From positions 1,341,777-1,359,417 of the forward strand of contig CP070800.1 in the NCBI GenBank assembly GCA_020343555.1: a stretch of DNA of 17,641 nucleotides, read 5' to 3'. The notes below the pieces were generated by a model. That model was given only the letters and a program-made list of their open reading frames with translations. It did no database searches and was not told where the DNA came from. The position numbers and the translations under genes were made by a program. Source of the DNA: Dehalococcoidales bacterium. GTDB lineage: Bacteria > Chloroflexota > Dehalococcoidia > Dehalococcoidales > UBA2162. Each line of letters opens with the position of its first letter. Within the stretch, counting starts at the first letter, position 1. Positions 1-7,873 of this stretch are shown one piece after another.

Positions 1-492
1 ACCATGGGGCTGCTTCTTGCCAACCCGGTGAAGCGGTCGAGGATCGTGATAGAAAAATCACTTACTATGGTTATCTGCTGTGTGGTTGCCGGTCTGGTAA
101 CCTTTCTTGGAGTTGCGGCTGGTTCTTTATTTGGCGGATTGGACATGAACATGGGAAATATAGCCTCTGCTTGTATATTCGCGATATTACTGGGACTTGC
201 CTTCGGAATGCTGTCACTGGTCCTCGCTGCGGCGACCGGCCAGGGCAAGATAGCTTCCTTCGGCAGTATAGGACTTGTCTTGGTTTCTTACATCACTGCT
301 TCATTTTTACCGTTAAGCGATGATCTTGCCGGTTACGCGAAATGGTCACCTTACTACTACTATACGGGCAGCGAACCGATAGTAAACGGTCTTGATCTGG
401 GTCATGTTGCAGTACTCGGGATAATGGCTGTGGTCTTCTTTCTTCTATCGATTTACCTGTTTCAGAGGAGAGACCTGCGGTATAACGGATAA
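1..492 (+). CDS. ABC-2 type transporter permease, C-terminal part (5' end outside window)
   Basis: The frame is open from the first base, so the gene starts to the left of the window; the ATG at 4 is probably internal. The visible 163 residues begin with a cytoplasmic stretch of the kind ABC-2 permeases use (ANPVKRSRIVIEKSL, compare 'lPvsR..ivlgK'). Hydrophobic segments follow, around residues 22-43, 52-82 and 87-103 and a last one near 133-151, ending in a short basic tail (QRRDLRYNG). This is the membrane half of an exporter in which a separate ATPase subunit drives transport; the ATPase is not in view and would be expected just upstream. The substrate cannot be read from the sequence. The gene converges on the double-cupin gene, with a palindromic repeat between them. 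Confidence 0.75.
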   Translation, partial: TMGLLLANPVKRSRIVIEKSLTMVICCVVAGLVTFLGVAAGSLFGGLDMNMGNIASACIFAILLGLAFGMLSLVLAAATGQGKIASFGSIGLVLVSYITASFLPLSDDLAGYAKWSPYYYYTGSEPIVNGLDLGHVAVLGIMAVVFFLLSIYLFQRRDLRYNG

Positions 493-522
493 TTACGATA
501 GCGTGCTTGTAGATATTACAAG

Positions 523-634
523 TTATCCGAAAATTGTCATTCTGAGCGTAGCGAAGAATCTCTTTTGATTATCGGATGAGATCCTTCGTCCTCCTTCGTC
601 GTTCTCAGGATGACATTTTTTCGTTTTCGGATAA
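523..634. repeat. Palindromic intergenic repeat between convergent genes
   Basis: The left arm (523-546, TTATCCGAAAATTGTCATTC and on) reappears inverted at 604-634 with a short insertion, so the element begins TTATCCGAAAA and ends TTTTCGGATAA. A second inverted pair lies inside it (GAAGAATCTC against GAGATCCTTC). The core resembles dispersed 'GTCATTCTGAGCGNAGCGAAGAATC' repeats common in bacterial genomes. A related half-site, ATTGTCATTCTGA, occurs at 4354-4366. The element sits between two convergent gene ends, so it could serve as a two-way transcription end, but no T-run supports a classical terminator. Confidence 0.75.
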
Positions 635-660
635 CCTCATTTTCGGAAAATGCTGGATTA

Positions 661-1527
661 TTACTTCTTTAGGTCCGTTCCCGAATACTCCGGTGTCATG
701 AACGCTTCCAGGCAATAGAACGGCTTGTCTACCTTCGTATAGTTCAAGGGGCAGTGATAGATTCCCGGCGGCATCACGACGATGGTCGGTTCGGTGATCA
801 CGTGCTTTTCACCTTCTTCACCGATAGAGAACTCTACCTCTGCTTCAAATTCGTTCATATCATCGGGATTCGATCCGAAGAAGAAAAAGAACTCTGTGAA
901 GTTGTGCTTGTGTGTCGGCTCATGGAACATGTAGGGAGTTCTCACCACGGATATTCCCAGGTTGATCTTGGCGGCTGCCGGTATCAGGTGTGCCGGGACC
1001 TGTCCAAGCCCGACTCCTTCTCCGCCCCACTTGTTCGATCTTATGATCCCTTTCGTAAAATACCGGTCGTAACTCTTCTCTTCGACTCGAATCTCGGTCA
1101 GGTCTTCTCCCAGATCCACTCCTCCGTACTCGGATGTCATGAACGCTTCCAGGCAGTAAAACGGTTTATCGACCTTCGCGTAGTTCAAAGGACAGTGATA
1201 CACACCCGGCGCCGCGACTACGATGGTCGGTTCTGTAATCACATGCTTTTCGTGTTCCGCGCCGAATGAGTATTCGACCTGGGCATCGAACTCATTCATG
1301 TCCATTGGGTTCGAACCGAGGAAGAAGAAGTACTCGGTAAATAAATGCTTGTGGGTAGGTTCATGGAACATGTATGGTTTCCTGACAACGGTAATACCCA
1401 GGTTCATTTTGGCGTTTGCCGGAACTATTCCATCCGGAACTCCCCCGAGTCCTATTCCCTGTCCACCCCATTGATTTTCTTTGACGGTATCCTTTATCAC
1501 GTATTTATCATACTTGAGTTCAGTCAT
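661..1527 (-). CDS. Tandem-duplicated cupin (bicupin) protein, function unknown
   Basis: 288 residues. The start at 1527 is chosen over an upstream ATG at 1599 because AAGGAGAA lies just upstream of it. The protein is two copies of one cupin domain, residues 6-138 and 153-285 (offset 147), near-identical over long stretches. Each copy has the first cupin motif (HEPTHKH at 55-61 and 202-208, then FTE with the glutamate at 65 and 212) and the second (PGVYHCPLN at 107-115, PPGIYHCPLN at 253-262). The His/His/Glu/His set that binds a metal in cupins is complete in both. There is no signal peptide, so it should be cytoplasmic. The substrate is unknown; cupins include dioxygenases, isomerases and small-molecule binders. 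A clean promoter stands upstream and it is divergent from selA. Confidence 0.85.
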   Translation of the reverse strand: MTELKYDKYVIKDTVKENQWGGQGIGLGGVPDGIVPANAKMNLGITVVRKPYMFHEPTHKHLFTEYFFFLGSNPMDMNEFDAQVEYSFGAEHEKHVITEPTIVVAAPGVYHCPLNYAKVDKPFYCLEAFMTSEYGGVDLGEDLTEIRVEEKSYDRYFTKGIIRSNKWGGEGVGLGQVPAHLIPAAAKINLGISVVRTPYMFHEPTHKHNFTEFFFFFGSNPDDMNEFEAEVEFSIGEEGEKHVITEPTIVVMPPGIYHCPLNYTKVDKPFYCLEAFMTPEYSGTDLKK

Positions 1528-1570
1528 TACAGGTTTCTCCTTTCCTTCGCAAGAGAGTTTTGTGCTTTGA

Positions 1571-1599
1571 ACAATAGACCATTGGGAGTGCAATGTCAA
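1571..1599 (-). promoter_or_regulatory. Sigma-70-type promoter for the bicupin gene
   Basis: On the minus strand a perfect -35 TTGACA (1594-1599) is followed after 17 bases by TATTGT (1571-1576). Transcription would start near 1564, about 37 bases before the bicupin ATG at 1527. This also supports starting the protein at 1527, because the longer reading would begin inside the promoter. Confidence 0.65.
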
Positions 1600-1727
1600 T
1601 GGTTTTCAGGGATCCTTCTCAGATGTGGCGGATGGGAATTATCACATGGGCGGGGATTACAGAGTATATTACCTGTTATTTCTTATCAACCCGTGTATCT
1701 ATATGATAAAATAAGCCGGAGGTGATG

Positions 1728-3110
1728 ATGGAAAACGAGTTCCGCAGGCTTCCCGGTGTAGATACCGTAATCTCCGATGAACGGATTGGCAGGCTTGCTG
1801 CAAGGTATCCGCATGATCTGCTGGTGAACCTTGTCAGAGAACAACTCGAAAAATCCCGTGAAATAATATCATCGGGTAATCCATGTCCCTCTCTGGATGA
1901 TATCGTACAGTCTATATCTACCCAACTGGACAGACTGGAAAATCCTGTGCTCAGGCCTGTTATCAATGCTACCGGAGTTGTCATACACACGAACCTTGGC
2001 CGTGCTCCTTTAAGTAAGGAAACAATCGCGGCGATGGATACGGTTTCACGTGATTACTCTAATCTTGAATACGACCTGCCTACTGGTAAACGCGGGTCTC
2101 GGTACGTGCATATCGAGGATTTGCTCTGTCGACTGAGTGGAGCCGAAGCCGGAATGGTAGTAAATAATAATGCCTCGGCAGTGCTGCTTGCCCTTTCATC
2201 AATAGCCAGGAGAAAGGAAGTCATCGTTTCGCGCGGCGAAGCGGTGGAAATAGGCGGCAGTTTCCGAATCCCGGACGTTATGCGACAGAGCGGTGCCAAG
2301 CTGGTAGAGGTAGGTACTACCAACCGTACCTATATAGACGACTTCAGCGATGCGATTACACCGTCCACGGCTGCATTGATGAGGGTACATTCCAGTAATT
2401 TTCAAGTGATTGGTTTCACCCATAATGTTACTATTGACGAACTGACAGAATTAGGAAAACAGGTAGATTTACCGATCCTCGATGACCTGGGAAGCGGCTG
2501 TTTCCTGGATACTTCGGATTACGGTCTTGCTCCGGAACCGATGGTACAGCAGAGTGTTTCAGCCGGTGTCGGACTGGCCTGCTTTTCAGGTGATAAACTT
2601 CTCGGGGGACCCCAGGCGGGAATCATAGTCGGTAAAAAGAAGCTGGTGGATAAACTAAAGAAACATCCTCTTGCCAGGGCGGTACGAACCGATAAGACCC
2701 GGATAGCCGGTCTTTCCGCAACCCTGCTACATTATCTGCGTGGGGAAGCCGTGGATAAAATTCCGATATGGAGGATGATAGCCGCTTCAACCGACGAGAT
2801 TGAATCACGGGCTGTTGTCTGGGCGGAAGCTTTCGGAAAACAGGCGGAAGTAATCGATGGTGAAAGCATGGTTGGCGGAGGCAGTCTGCCGGGTAGTACA
2901 CTTCCTACCCGGCTGGTGGCAATCGGCCGTAATGGGAGTATGAGTGCTTCCGGAGTACAGATGCTTGCCCGAAAACTCAGGAACAGTAAGGAAATACCGG
3001 TGATAGGTCGGATTAACGAGGATGTTTTGCTTCTCGATCCGCGTTCGGTTCTGCCTGAAGAAGATGAGATTATGATAAATATACTCCGCACGGCTGCGGC
3101 AGATATGTAA
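1728..3110 (+). CDS. selA: L-seryl-tRNA(Sec) selenium transferase
   Basis: SelA is a PLP enzyme that converts Ser-tRNA(Sec) to Sec-tRNA(Sec) using selenophosphate, in the cytoplasm. The product is 460 residues, close to the E. coli enzyme (463). Family signatures are clear: an N-terminal tRNA-binding region, then VINATGVVIHTNLGRAPLS (79-97), YSNLEYDLPTGKRGSR (110-125), and the PLP-lysine segment FSGDKLLGGPQAG (286-298) with Lys290 as the likely Schiff-base residue. Three in-frame starts lie together (GTG 1722, ATG 1725, ATG 1728). I chose 1728 because GGAGG at 1718-1722 is five bases upstream. A TATGAT at 1702-1707 may be its -10, but no good -35 is visible. It is followed 26 bases later by the transformylase gene and, after a repeat-filled gap, by selB. 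Confidence 0.97.
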   Translation: MENEFRRLPGVDTVISDERIGRLAARYPHDLLVNLVREQLEKSREIISSGNPCPSLDDIVQSISTQLDRLENPVLRPVINATGVVIHTNLGRAPLSKETIAAMDTVSRDYSNLEYDLPTGKRGSRYVHIEDLLCRLSGAEAGMVVNNNASAVLLALSSIARRKEVIVSRGEAVEIGGSFRIPDVMRQSGAKLVEVGTTNRTYIDDFSDAITPSTAALMRVHSSNFQVIGFTHNVTIDELTELGKQVDLPILDDLGSGCFLDTSDYGLAPEPMVQQSVSAGVGLACFSGDKLLGGPQAGIIVGKKKLVDKLKKHPLARAVRTDKTRIAGLSATLLHYLRGEAVDKIPIWRMIAASTDEIESRAVVWAEAFGKQAEVIDGESMVGGGSLPGSTLPTRLVAIGRNGSMSASGVQMLARKLRNSKEIPVIGRINEDVLLLDPRSVLPEEDEIMINILRTAAADM

Positions 3111-3136
3111 TAAGTACCTGAAAGGAAGGTCAGGCG

Positions 3137-4312
3137 ATGAATGAATCCGAAATAACCTTGAGATATGGCTTCAATCCTCACCAGAAACCAGCCCGGTTAT
3201 ATATCAATGAAGGGAAATTGCCATTCAATGTCTTGAGTGGTTCGCCGGGTTACATCAATATGCTTGACGCCCTTAACTCGTGGCAACTGGTTAAAGAACT
3301 GAAAGCTCAGCTTAATCTGCCGGCAGCGGCGTCCTTCAAGCATGTCAGTCCGGCTGGTGCTGCGGTAGGTATACCACTGAGTGATGTCCTGAAAAAGTCC
3401 TATTTTGTCGAGAATATAGAAATGTCTCCGTTATCTGCAGCTTATGCCAGAGCAAGGGGTGGAGATCGTGTTTCATCGTACGGCGACTGGGCAGCACTGA
3501 GTGAAATCGTCGATGCTCCTACCGCTAGGATAATTTCCCGTGAAGTATCGGATGGTGTGATCGCCCCCGGTTACGATGCGGATGCTCTCGAAATCCTGAA
3601 AAAGAAAAAGAACGGCAAATACAACGTAATAGAGATCGATAAGAATTACATACCGAAAGACAATGAGGTCAGGGAGGTTTTCGGTATAACGCTTGAACAG
3701 AAGCGGAATGACCTGGAGATCAGCCGGGATATGCTGACGAATATCGTTACCGCTAACAAGGAACTTCCCGAATCAGCTGTACGTGACTTGATCGTCGCTA
3801 CCACTACCATCAAATATACGCAGTCGAATACGATAGGTTTTGCCGTGGATGGGCAAGCAATCGGTGTCGGTGCCGGCCAGCAATCGCGGATTCACTGTGC
3901 TCGGATAGCCGGAGACAAGGCTGATCGCTGGATGCTTCGCCAGCACCCAGCTATACTGGGCTTGAAATGGAAGCAGGGAGTCGAGAGAGCCGTGAAAAAC
4001 AACGTAATTGACCTGTACCTGCTGGAGAGACTTACTCCCATGCAGCGGAATTACCTGGAAGATTACCTTGAAGAAGTACCGCCCCAGCTTACACTGCAAG
4101 AAAAAGAGGAATGGCTGAGTACCTTTACCGGAGTTGTACTTAGTTCGGATGCATTTATGCCGTTCCGCGATACAGTCGACCGAGCATACCAGAGCGGGGT
4201 GAAATATATCGTTCAGGCCGGTGGCTCTACCCGTGACGACGAGGTGATCAAGGCTTGCGATGAATACGGTATGGTAATGGTATTCACTGGTACCAGGCTG
4301 TTTCATCACTAG
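3137..4312 (+). CDS. purH: Stand-alone AICAR formyltransferase (PurH C-terminal-type)
   Basis: 391 residues. It matches the C-terminal transformylase domain of bifunctional PurH, which transfers a formyl group from 10-formyl-tetrahydrofolate to AICAR in purine synthesis. Visible signatures are SFKHVSPAGAAVG (66-78) with the catalytic Lys68-His69 pair, PLSAAYARARGGDRVSSYGD, TARIISREVSDGVIAPGY, TIKYTQSNTIGFAVDGQ and the C-terminal GVKYIVQAGGSTRDDEV. The N-terminal IMP cyclohydrolase half of ordinary PurH is absent, so ring closure must be done by another protein. The ATG at 3137 has AGGAAGG seven bases upstream. It lies 26 bases after selA and is probably co-transcribed with it. The symbol is used for the domain; this is not a full-length bifunctional PurH. 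Confidence 0.92.
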   Translation: MNESEITLRYGFNPHQKPARLYINEGKLPFNVLSGSPGYINMLDALNSWQLVKELKAQLNLPAAASFKHVSPAGAAVGIPLSDVLKKSYFVENIEMSPLSAAYARARGGDRVSSYGDWAALSEIVDAPTARIISREVSDGVIAPGYDADALEILKKKKNGKYNVIEIDKNYIPKDNEVREVFGITLEQKRNDLEISRDMLTNIVTANKELPESAVRDLIVATTTIKYTQSNTIGFAVDGQAIGVGAGQQSRIHCARIAGDKADRWMLRQHPAILGLKWKQGVERAVKNNVIDLYLLERLTPMQRNYLEDYLEEVPPQLTLQEKEEWLSTFTGVVLSSDAFMPFRDTVDRAYQSGVKYIVQAGGSTRDDEVIKACDEYGMVMVFTGTRLFHH

Positions 4313-4400
4313 ACTTTTAAATTTGTTCTGGTTAGTTGTAAAAACTATATCGGATTGTCATTCTGACTTAATCAGTAAAATCTTAATAAAACAGTTAATC

Positions 4401-4456
4401 ATTCCGGCGAAAGCCGGAATCTAGGAGATTTACTGGATACCGACTTTCGTCGGTAT
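4401..4456. repeat. Double-hairpin intergenic repeat
   Basis: Two perfect 8-bp hairpins stand in inverted orientation. ATTCCGGC and GCCGGAAT enclose loop GAAA at 4401-4420. ATACCGAC and GTCGGTAT enclose loop TTTC at 4437-4456. The second half is roughly the reverse complement of the first (CATTCCGGCGAAAGCC against CATACCGACGAAAGTC), so the unit is a palindrome of palindromes. This is the form of the common 'CATTCCSGCGAAAGCSGGAATC' dispersed repeats. It lies in the 233-base gap between the transformylase gene and selB and may separate their transcripts. Confidence 0.75.
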
Positions 4457-4545
4457 GGTTATAGATATTTGGCTATGAAAGGATATATTGTCATCGTGAA
4501 CCACTATTGATAAATTCCTCGAAATGACAACAATAGAAAAAGCTT

Positions 4546-6396
4546 ATGTTTGTACTTGGAACAGCCGGACATATCGACCATGGTAAATCGGTCCTGATAA
4601 ACGCGTTGACCGGAATCAATCCGGATCGCCTTCGCGAAGAGCAGGAACGGGGCATGACCATAGACCTTGGTTTTGCCTGGCTGAAGTTGCCTACAGGGCA
4701 GGAAGTGGGCATCGTCGACGTACCCGGTCATGAGAAGTTCATCAAGAATATGCTGGCCGGGGTCGGAGGTATCGATCTTGCTCTCCTTATCGTAGCCGCC
4801 AATGAAAGTGTGATGCCCCAGACCAGAGAGCACCTGGCAATTATCGATCTCCTGGAGATCAAAAAAGGCGTCGTGGCAGTCACCAAGAAAGACTTGGTCG
4901 ATGATGAATGGCTGGAACTGGTACGGCTTGATGTTGAAGAACTGATAAGTGATACCAGCCTTGCCGGTGCCCCGATCATTCCCGTTTCAGCGGTATCCGG
5001 AGAAGGCCTGGAAGAATTGGTACAGGTGATCGACGAACAGCTACAATCGATCGAACCGCGTAAAGATACCGGCAGACCGAGACTTCCGATCGACAGGGTT
5101 TTCACCATATCCGGCTCAGGCACGGTGATTACCGGGACGCTCATCGACAGTGCGTTATCTGTCGGTCAGGATGTAGAGATAGTACCAGCGGGCCTGAGGT
5201 CGAGAATCAGGGGTTTGCAGTCTCATAAGACACGTGTTGAACGGGCAGAACTAGGGAACCGCGTGGCGGTCAACCTGGTGGGTGTGGCAACGTCCGATAT
5301 TTCACGCGGTCAGGTTCTTACATCTCCGGGCTGGCTCAGCGCTACTTCCATGCTCAGCGCCCGGCTTCGTTTGCTTCCTCACCTGCGCCGCCCGTTATCT
5401 CATAACGCGACCGTTAGTTTTCACTCGGGAGCTGCTGAAACCATGGCAAAAGTCCGGTTCCTCGACAGAGACAGGCTGGAACCGGGCGATACCGCGTTAA
5501 TCCAGCTTGTACTGACCGAACCGGTAGCCCTGGTAAAAGGCGACCATTTTATCATCAGGTCTCCGATGGACACGCTTGGCGGCGGGAGGATTGTCGATTC
5601 TCATACAAAACGGCTCAGGCGCCACCGCGAATCCGTAATACAGGGATTGGAAGTAAAAGAAGCAGGCTCTGTTGACGAAGTAATAGAGGTATTACTGGAA
5701 AGTAAACAGCCGATGGAGCTTCCTGCGCTCATTTCACAGAGTGACCTGCCTGATTCCGAAGCGCGGCCAGTCGTGGAATCTTTGATAGAGGAGGGTAGAC
5801 TTACTGCTATCGGCCAGGGCAATCAGCGACTTCTTTATACCGCGCCCGGCTGGCAGAACCTGATACGCCAGGCTACAGATTCTCTCCAGGATTACCACAA
5901 AAAATTTCCTACCAGGCCGGGAATGCCGAAAGCCGAACTCGGCAGCCGGCTAAAACTGGGGAAATATGCCCCGGCGATATGGCAGAAGCTTTCAAATGAT
6001 GGTGTCGCGGTTGAAGAAGGGACGGGAGTGCGATTAACTTCACATAAAGTTACTCTCAGTCCGGCACAACAGGCAAAGGTAGACGCTTTCCTCGATTCTT
6101 TGAATAAGAATCCGTATTCACCACCTGGCGACCTTCTCCCCGAACCTGACCTGCTTAATCTATTAATAGATCGTCACCAGGTGGTTAAAGTGCATTCTTC
6201 AGTTGTATTTTCTGCCGAAGCCTATAATGAGATGGTAGAGAAGGTAACCGCCCATATAAAGGAAAAGGGTAACGTCAGTGTCGCCGAAGTCCGTGATATG
6301 TTCAATACCAGCCGTAAGTACGTTCTGGCGTTGCTTGAATACCTCGACGAAAAGAAGATCACCCGACGCGTCGGCGACGAACGGGTGCTGTATTAA
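4546..6396 (+). CDS. selB: Selenocysteine-specific elongation factor SelB
   Basis: 616 residues, the normal SelB length. SelB is a translational GTPase that carries Sec-tRNA(Sec) to ribosomes paused at a UGA followed by a SECIS hairpin. The G domain shows GHIDHGKS (8-15), RGMTIDLGFAWL (35-46), DVPGHEK (58-64) and TKKD (113-116); TKxD in place of NKxD is usual for SelB. Beta-barrel domains like EF-Tu domains 2 and 3 follow, then a long C-terminal winged-helix region ending in VAEVRDMFNTSRKYVLALLE, which in the family binds the SECIS hairpin. An in-frame stop just upstream fixes the ATG at 4546, but the ribosome binding site is weak. Its presence implies real selenoproteins in this genome. Confidence 0.97.
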   Translation: MFVLGTAGHIDHGKSVLINALTGINPDRLREEQERGMTIDLGFAWLKLPTGQEVGIVDVPGHEKFIKNMLAGVGGIDLALLIVAANESVMPQTREHLAIIDLLEIKKGVVAVTKKDLVDDEWLELVRLDVEELISDTSLAGAPIIPVSAVSGEGLEELVQVIDEQLQSIEPRKDTGRPRLPIDRVFTISGSGTVITGTLIDSALSVGQDVEIVPAGLRSRIRGLQSHKTRVERAELGNRVAVNLVGVATSDISRGQVLTSPGWLSATSMLSARLRLLPHLRRPLSHNATVSFHSGAAETMAKVRFLDRDRLEPGDTALIQLVLTEPVALVKGDHFIIRSPMDTLGGGRIVDSHTKRLRRHRESVIQGLEVKEAGSVDEVIEVLLESKQPMELPALISQSDLPDSEARPVVESLIEEGRLTAIGQGNQRLLYTAPGWQNLIRQATDSLQDYHKKFPTRPGMPKAELGSRLKLGKYAPAIWQKLSNDGVAVEEGTGVRLTSHKVTLSPAQQAKVDAFLDSLNKNPYSPPGDLLPEPDLLNLLIDRHQVVKVHSSVVFSAEAYNEMVEKVTAHIKEKGNVSVAEVRDMFNTSRKYVLALLEYLDEKKITRRVGDERVLY

Positions 6397-6426
6397 TCTA
6401 TTCTAATACTATTAACTTACCACATC

Positions 6427-6500
6427 ATTCCCGCGCAGGTGGGAATCCAACCACCAATGTCATTACGAGTTTCGCCGTCAACAGGCGAACCGTGGCAATC
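6427..6500. repeat. Dispersed repeat, copy A, with adjoining hairpin
   Basis: The hairpin at 6427-6446 (ATTCCCGC, loop GCAG, GTGGGAAT; 8 bp with one G-T pair) has the same design as the hairpin at 4401. Directly after it, 6451-6500 is a near-identical inverted copy of the segment at 11726-11779; both share, in opposite orientation, CGAGTTTCGCCGTCAA and AGGCGAACCGTGGC. The element lies between the convergent ends of selB and the nuclease-like gene. Confidence 0.8.
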
Positions 6501-6575
6501 TCTGTTAACCTATGTATCGATCTCATCTTGAGAAACAACAAGGTAAGGAGAAATAACCTGAACAATTGATTGCAA

Positions 6576-7610
6576 TTAATCACACAAACAATTACGTCGT
6601 TGTAGTAATCGTAGTACGGTATGAAAATCAACTTCAAGAACGCTCTTGTCCGAGTCCTTTTCCGGGAGAACATAGGCAGTACCTATGCCTGGAGGTACTA
6701 TCTCTAGGAGTCCTTCCATCATCACCACACCCGCGTCATATGGAGGTGTGGTCGACACTTTTTCCTCGAGTTCCTGCAGCTGTTTATATAACTCGGGGTG
6801 TTCGGTAAGAGATTTCTTTATATCCTGGTAGGGTATGGTGATATACTTCTCTCCTATTCTGCCCAGCACCTTGTCCATCACCTGGCTGAACGCCGGATGA
6901 TCCATGTTGTCATTACCGCACATCTCGAAAGCAAAACGGAAAGCATGTATCGCCAGTGCGTGTTCCCAGACATCGGTTATATCGGTTATATCCGGATTCA
7001 TCATATGTATGTTATGATCCATCATACCGGGATGCCAGTGTTTCTGAATATACTCCTTGAGTGATTCTTTTTCCTCGGCAAAGAACTCGTTATCTTTTTT
7101 ATGGGTGATCCTGTTGACGCCGAAGTCATCAAGCACATCCTTTAATGAATACCATAATGTATCGGTCTGATTACCTTTCTTCACCAATGGGAAATAATCC
7201 CAAAGAGGTTTCCATTCATTCGCCAATAACCCCAGCTCGTACCAGCCTTCCTGGTTCAGATTGTTATCGTTGAGAAAGGGATCTTTTACCTCAAGGCAGT
7301 TGATGCTTCCATTGAAAGAGGATACGAAAACCAGCAGGACATCCGGATAGTTACTTCTCAGGAAATCGACCTGCGATTTCTCGATCCTTATTTTCATTGG
7401 TTCTAAAGAACGCAGTTTCACCTCAAGATATGTTTGCTTATTATTGCCTGGATCGGTTACCAGCAAATCCGGTGTTGAAATCTGTTCGTGTGGATCGGAA
7501 TTCTGTATCTGACCGAGTCTTTCTACAGTATATCCGAAGCTTACCAGCGTGGTTTCGACAATCGCTTCGCCTATCCGGTTCTTAAAAGAATCTGTAGCGC
7601 CGTACTCCAT
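6576..7610 (-). CDS. Uncharacterised protein with PD-(D/E)XK nuclease-like N-terminal domain
   Basis: 344 residues with no signal peptide or membrane segment. The first ~110 residues fit the restriction-endonuclease-like core: acidic residues in an early helix (GEAIVET, Glu15/Glu19), STPDLLVTD with Pro47-Asp48, YLEVKLRS with Glu63-x-Lys65, then a helix starting KSQVDF with Gln80, as seen in RecB-like members. That spacing (D48, E63, K65, Q80) suits an active site. Residues ~110-344 are mostly acidic and helical and I do not recognise them. The ATG at 7610 is preceded by GAGG six bases upstream. It stands alone, convergent with selB. It could be a defence or DNA-repair nuclease or a lone effector; there is no methyltransferase or helicase partner beside it. 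Confidence 0.7.
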   Translation of the reverse strand: MEYGATDSFKNRIGEAIVETTLVSFGYTVERLGQIQNSDPHEQISTPDLLVTDPGNNKQTYLEVKLRSLEPMKIRIEKSQVDFLRSNYPDVLLVFVSSFNGSINCLEVKDPFLNDNNLNQEGWYELGLLANEWKPLWDYFPLVKKGNQTDTLWYSLKDVLDDFGVNRITHKKDNEFFAEEKESLKEYIQKHWHPGMMDHNIHMMNPDITDITDVWEHALAIHAFRFAFEMCGNDNMDHPAFSQVMDKVLGRIGEKYITIPYQDIKKSLTEHPELYKQLQELEEKVSTTPPYDAGVVMMEGLLEIVPPGIGTAYVLPEKDSDKSVLEVDFHTVLRLLQRRNCLCD

Positions 7611-7873
7611 TTTAATCCTCGTCCTATTTGGCTTTAAATGCTTAATTAACTATAACACTTATTACAATCCTATTACGACATTTGTCACATACAGCCTTCA
7701 CATATTGAACTACTATGTGTATTGATGGGTGTTTTAGCTTTAGCAATCGTTTTGATAATAGTGGTATTCGCGGCCTACGCTTTTCGTAAAGGCGGGCCTC
7801 CCACCTGATGTTCATAAGCGTGCCCGTCGGACACAAAAGTTGGTAAAGTAAATAAGTAGCAGGACTAGTAATA
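7611..7873. other. Gap with several hairpins, possibly a structured RNA
   Basis: This 263-base gap separates divergently oriented genes. A perfect 6-bp hairpin stands at 7699-7719 (CACATA, loop of 9, TATGTG). A second hairpin begins GCCTACG and closes with CGTA, an AA bulge, then GGC, at about 7773-7793. GTGCCC and GGACAC then form an imperfect stem near 7821-7835. The stretch 7765-7835 is more GC-rich than its AT-rich surroundings, which is typical of a structured RNA. I cannot assign a family. A tiny membrane-peptide frame overlaps it at 7725-7808. Confidence 0.3.
7725..7808 (+). CDS. Possible 27-residue single-pass membrane peptide
   Basis: The frame starts at ATG 7725 (or TTG 7722) and stops at TGA 7806-7808. 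It begins MGVLALAIVLIIVVF and ends FRKGGPPT: one hydrophobic helix followed by a basic cytoplasmic-type tail, the layout of many tiny bacterial membrane proteins. No convincing ribosome binding site precedes it, and the same bases can fold into hairpins, so it may be chance within an RNA gene. Confidence 0.3.
   Translation: MGVLALAIVLIIVVFAAYAFRKGGPPT

Noticed and set aside
754..1269. Plus-strand 171-residue frame opposite the bicupin gene
   Set aside because: It is antisense to a clearly conserved cupin repeat, has no domain logic and is a shadow frame.
4882..4893. SelB has TKKD instead of the GTPase NKxD motif
   Set aside because: TKxD is the usual form in SelB, including E. coli, so it is not an anomaly.
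7765..7835. Assignment of the GC-rich stretch to 6S RNA
   Set aside because: A few words look familiar (TGATGTTCATAAGCG), but I could not form the long 6S rod with its central bubble, so I leave the RNA family open.
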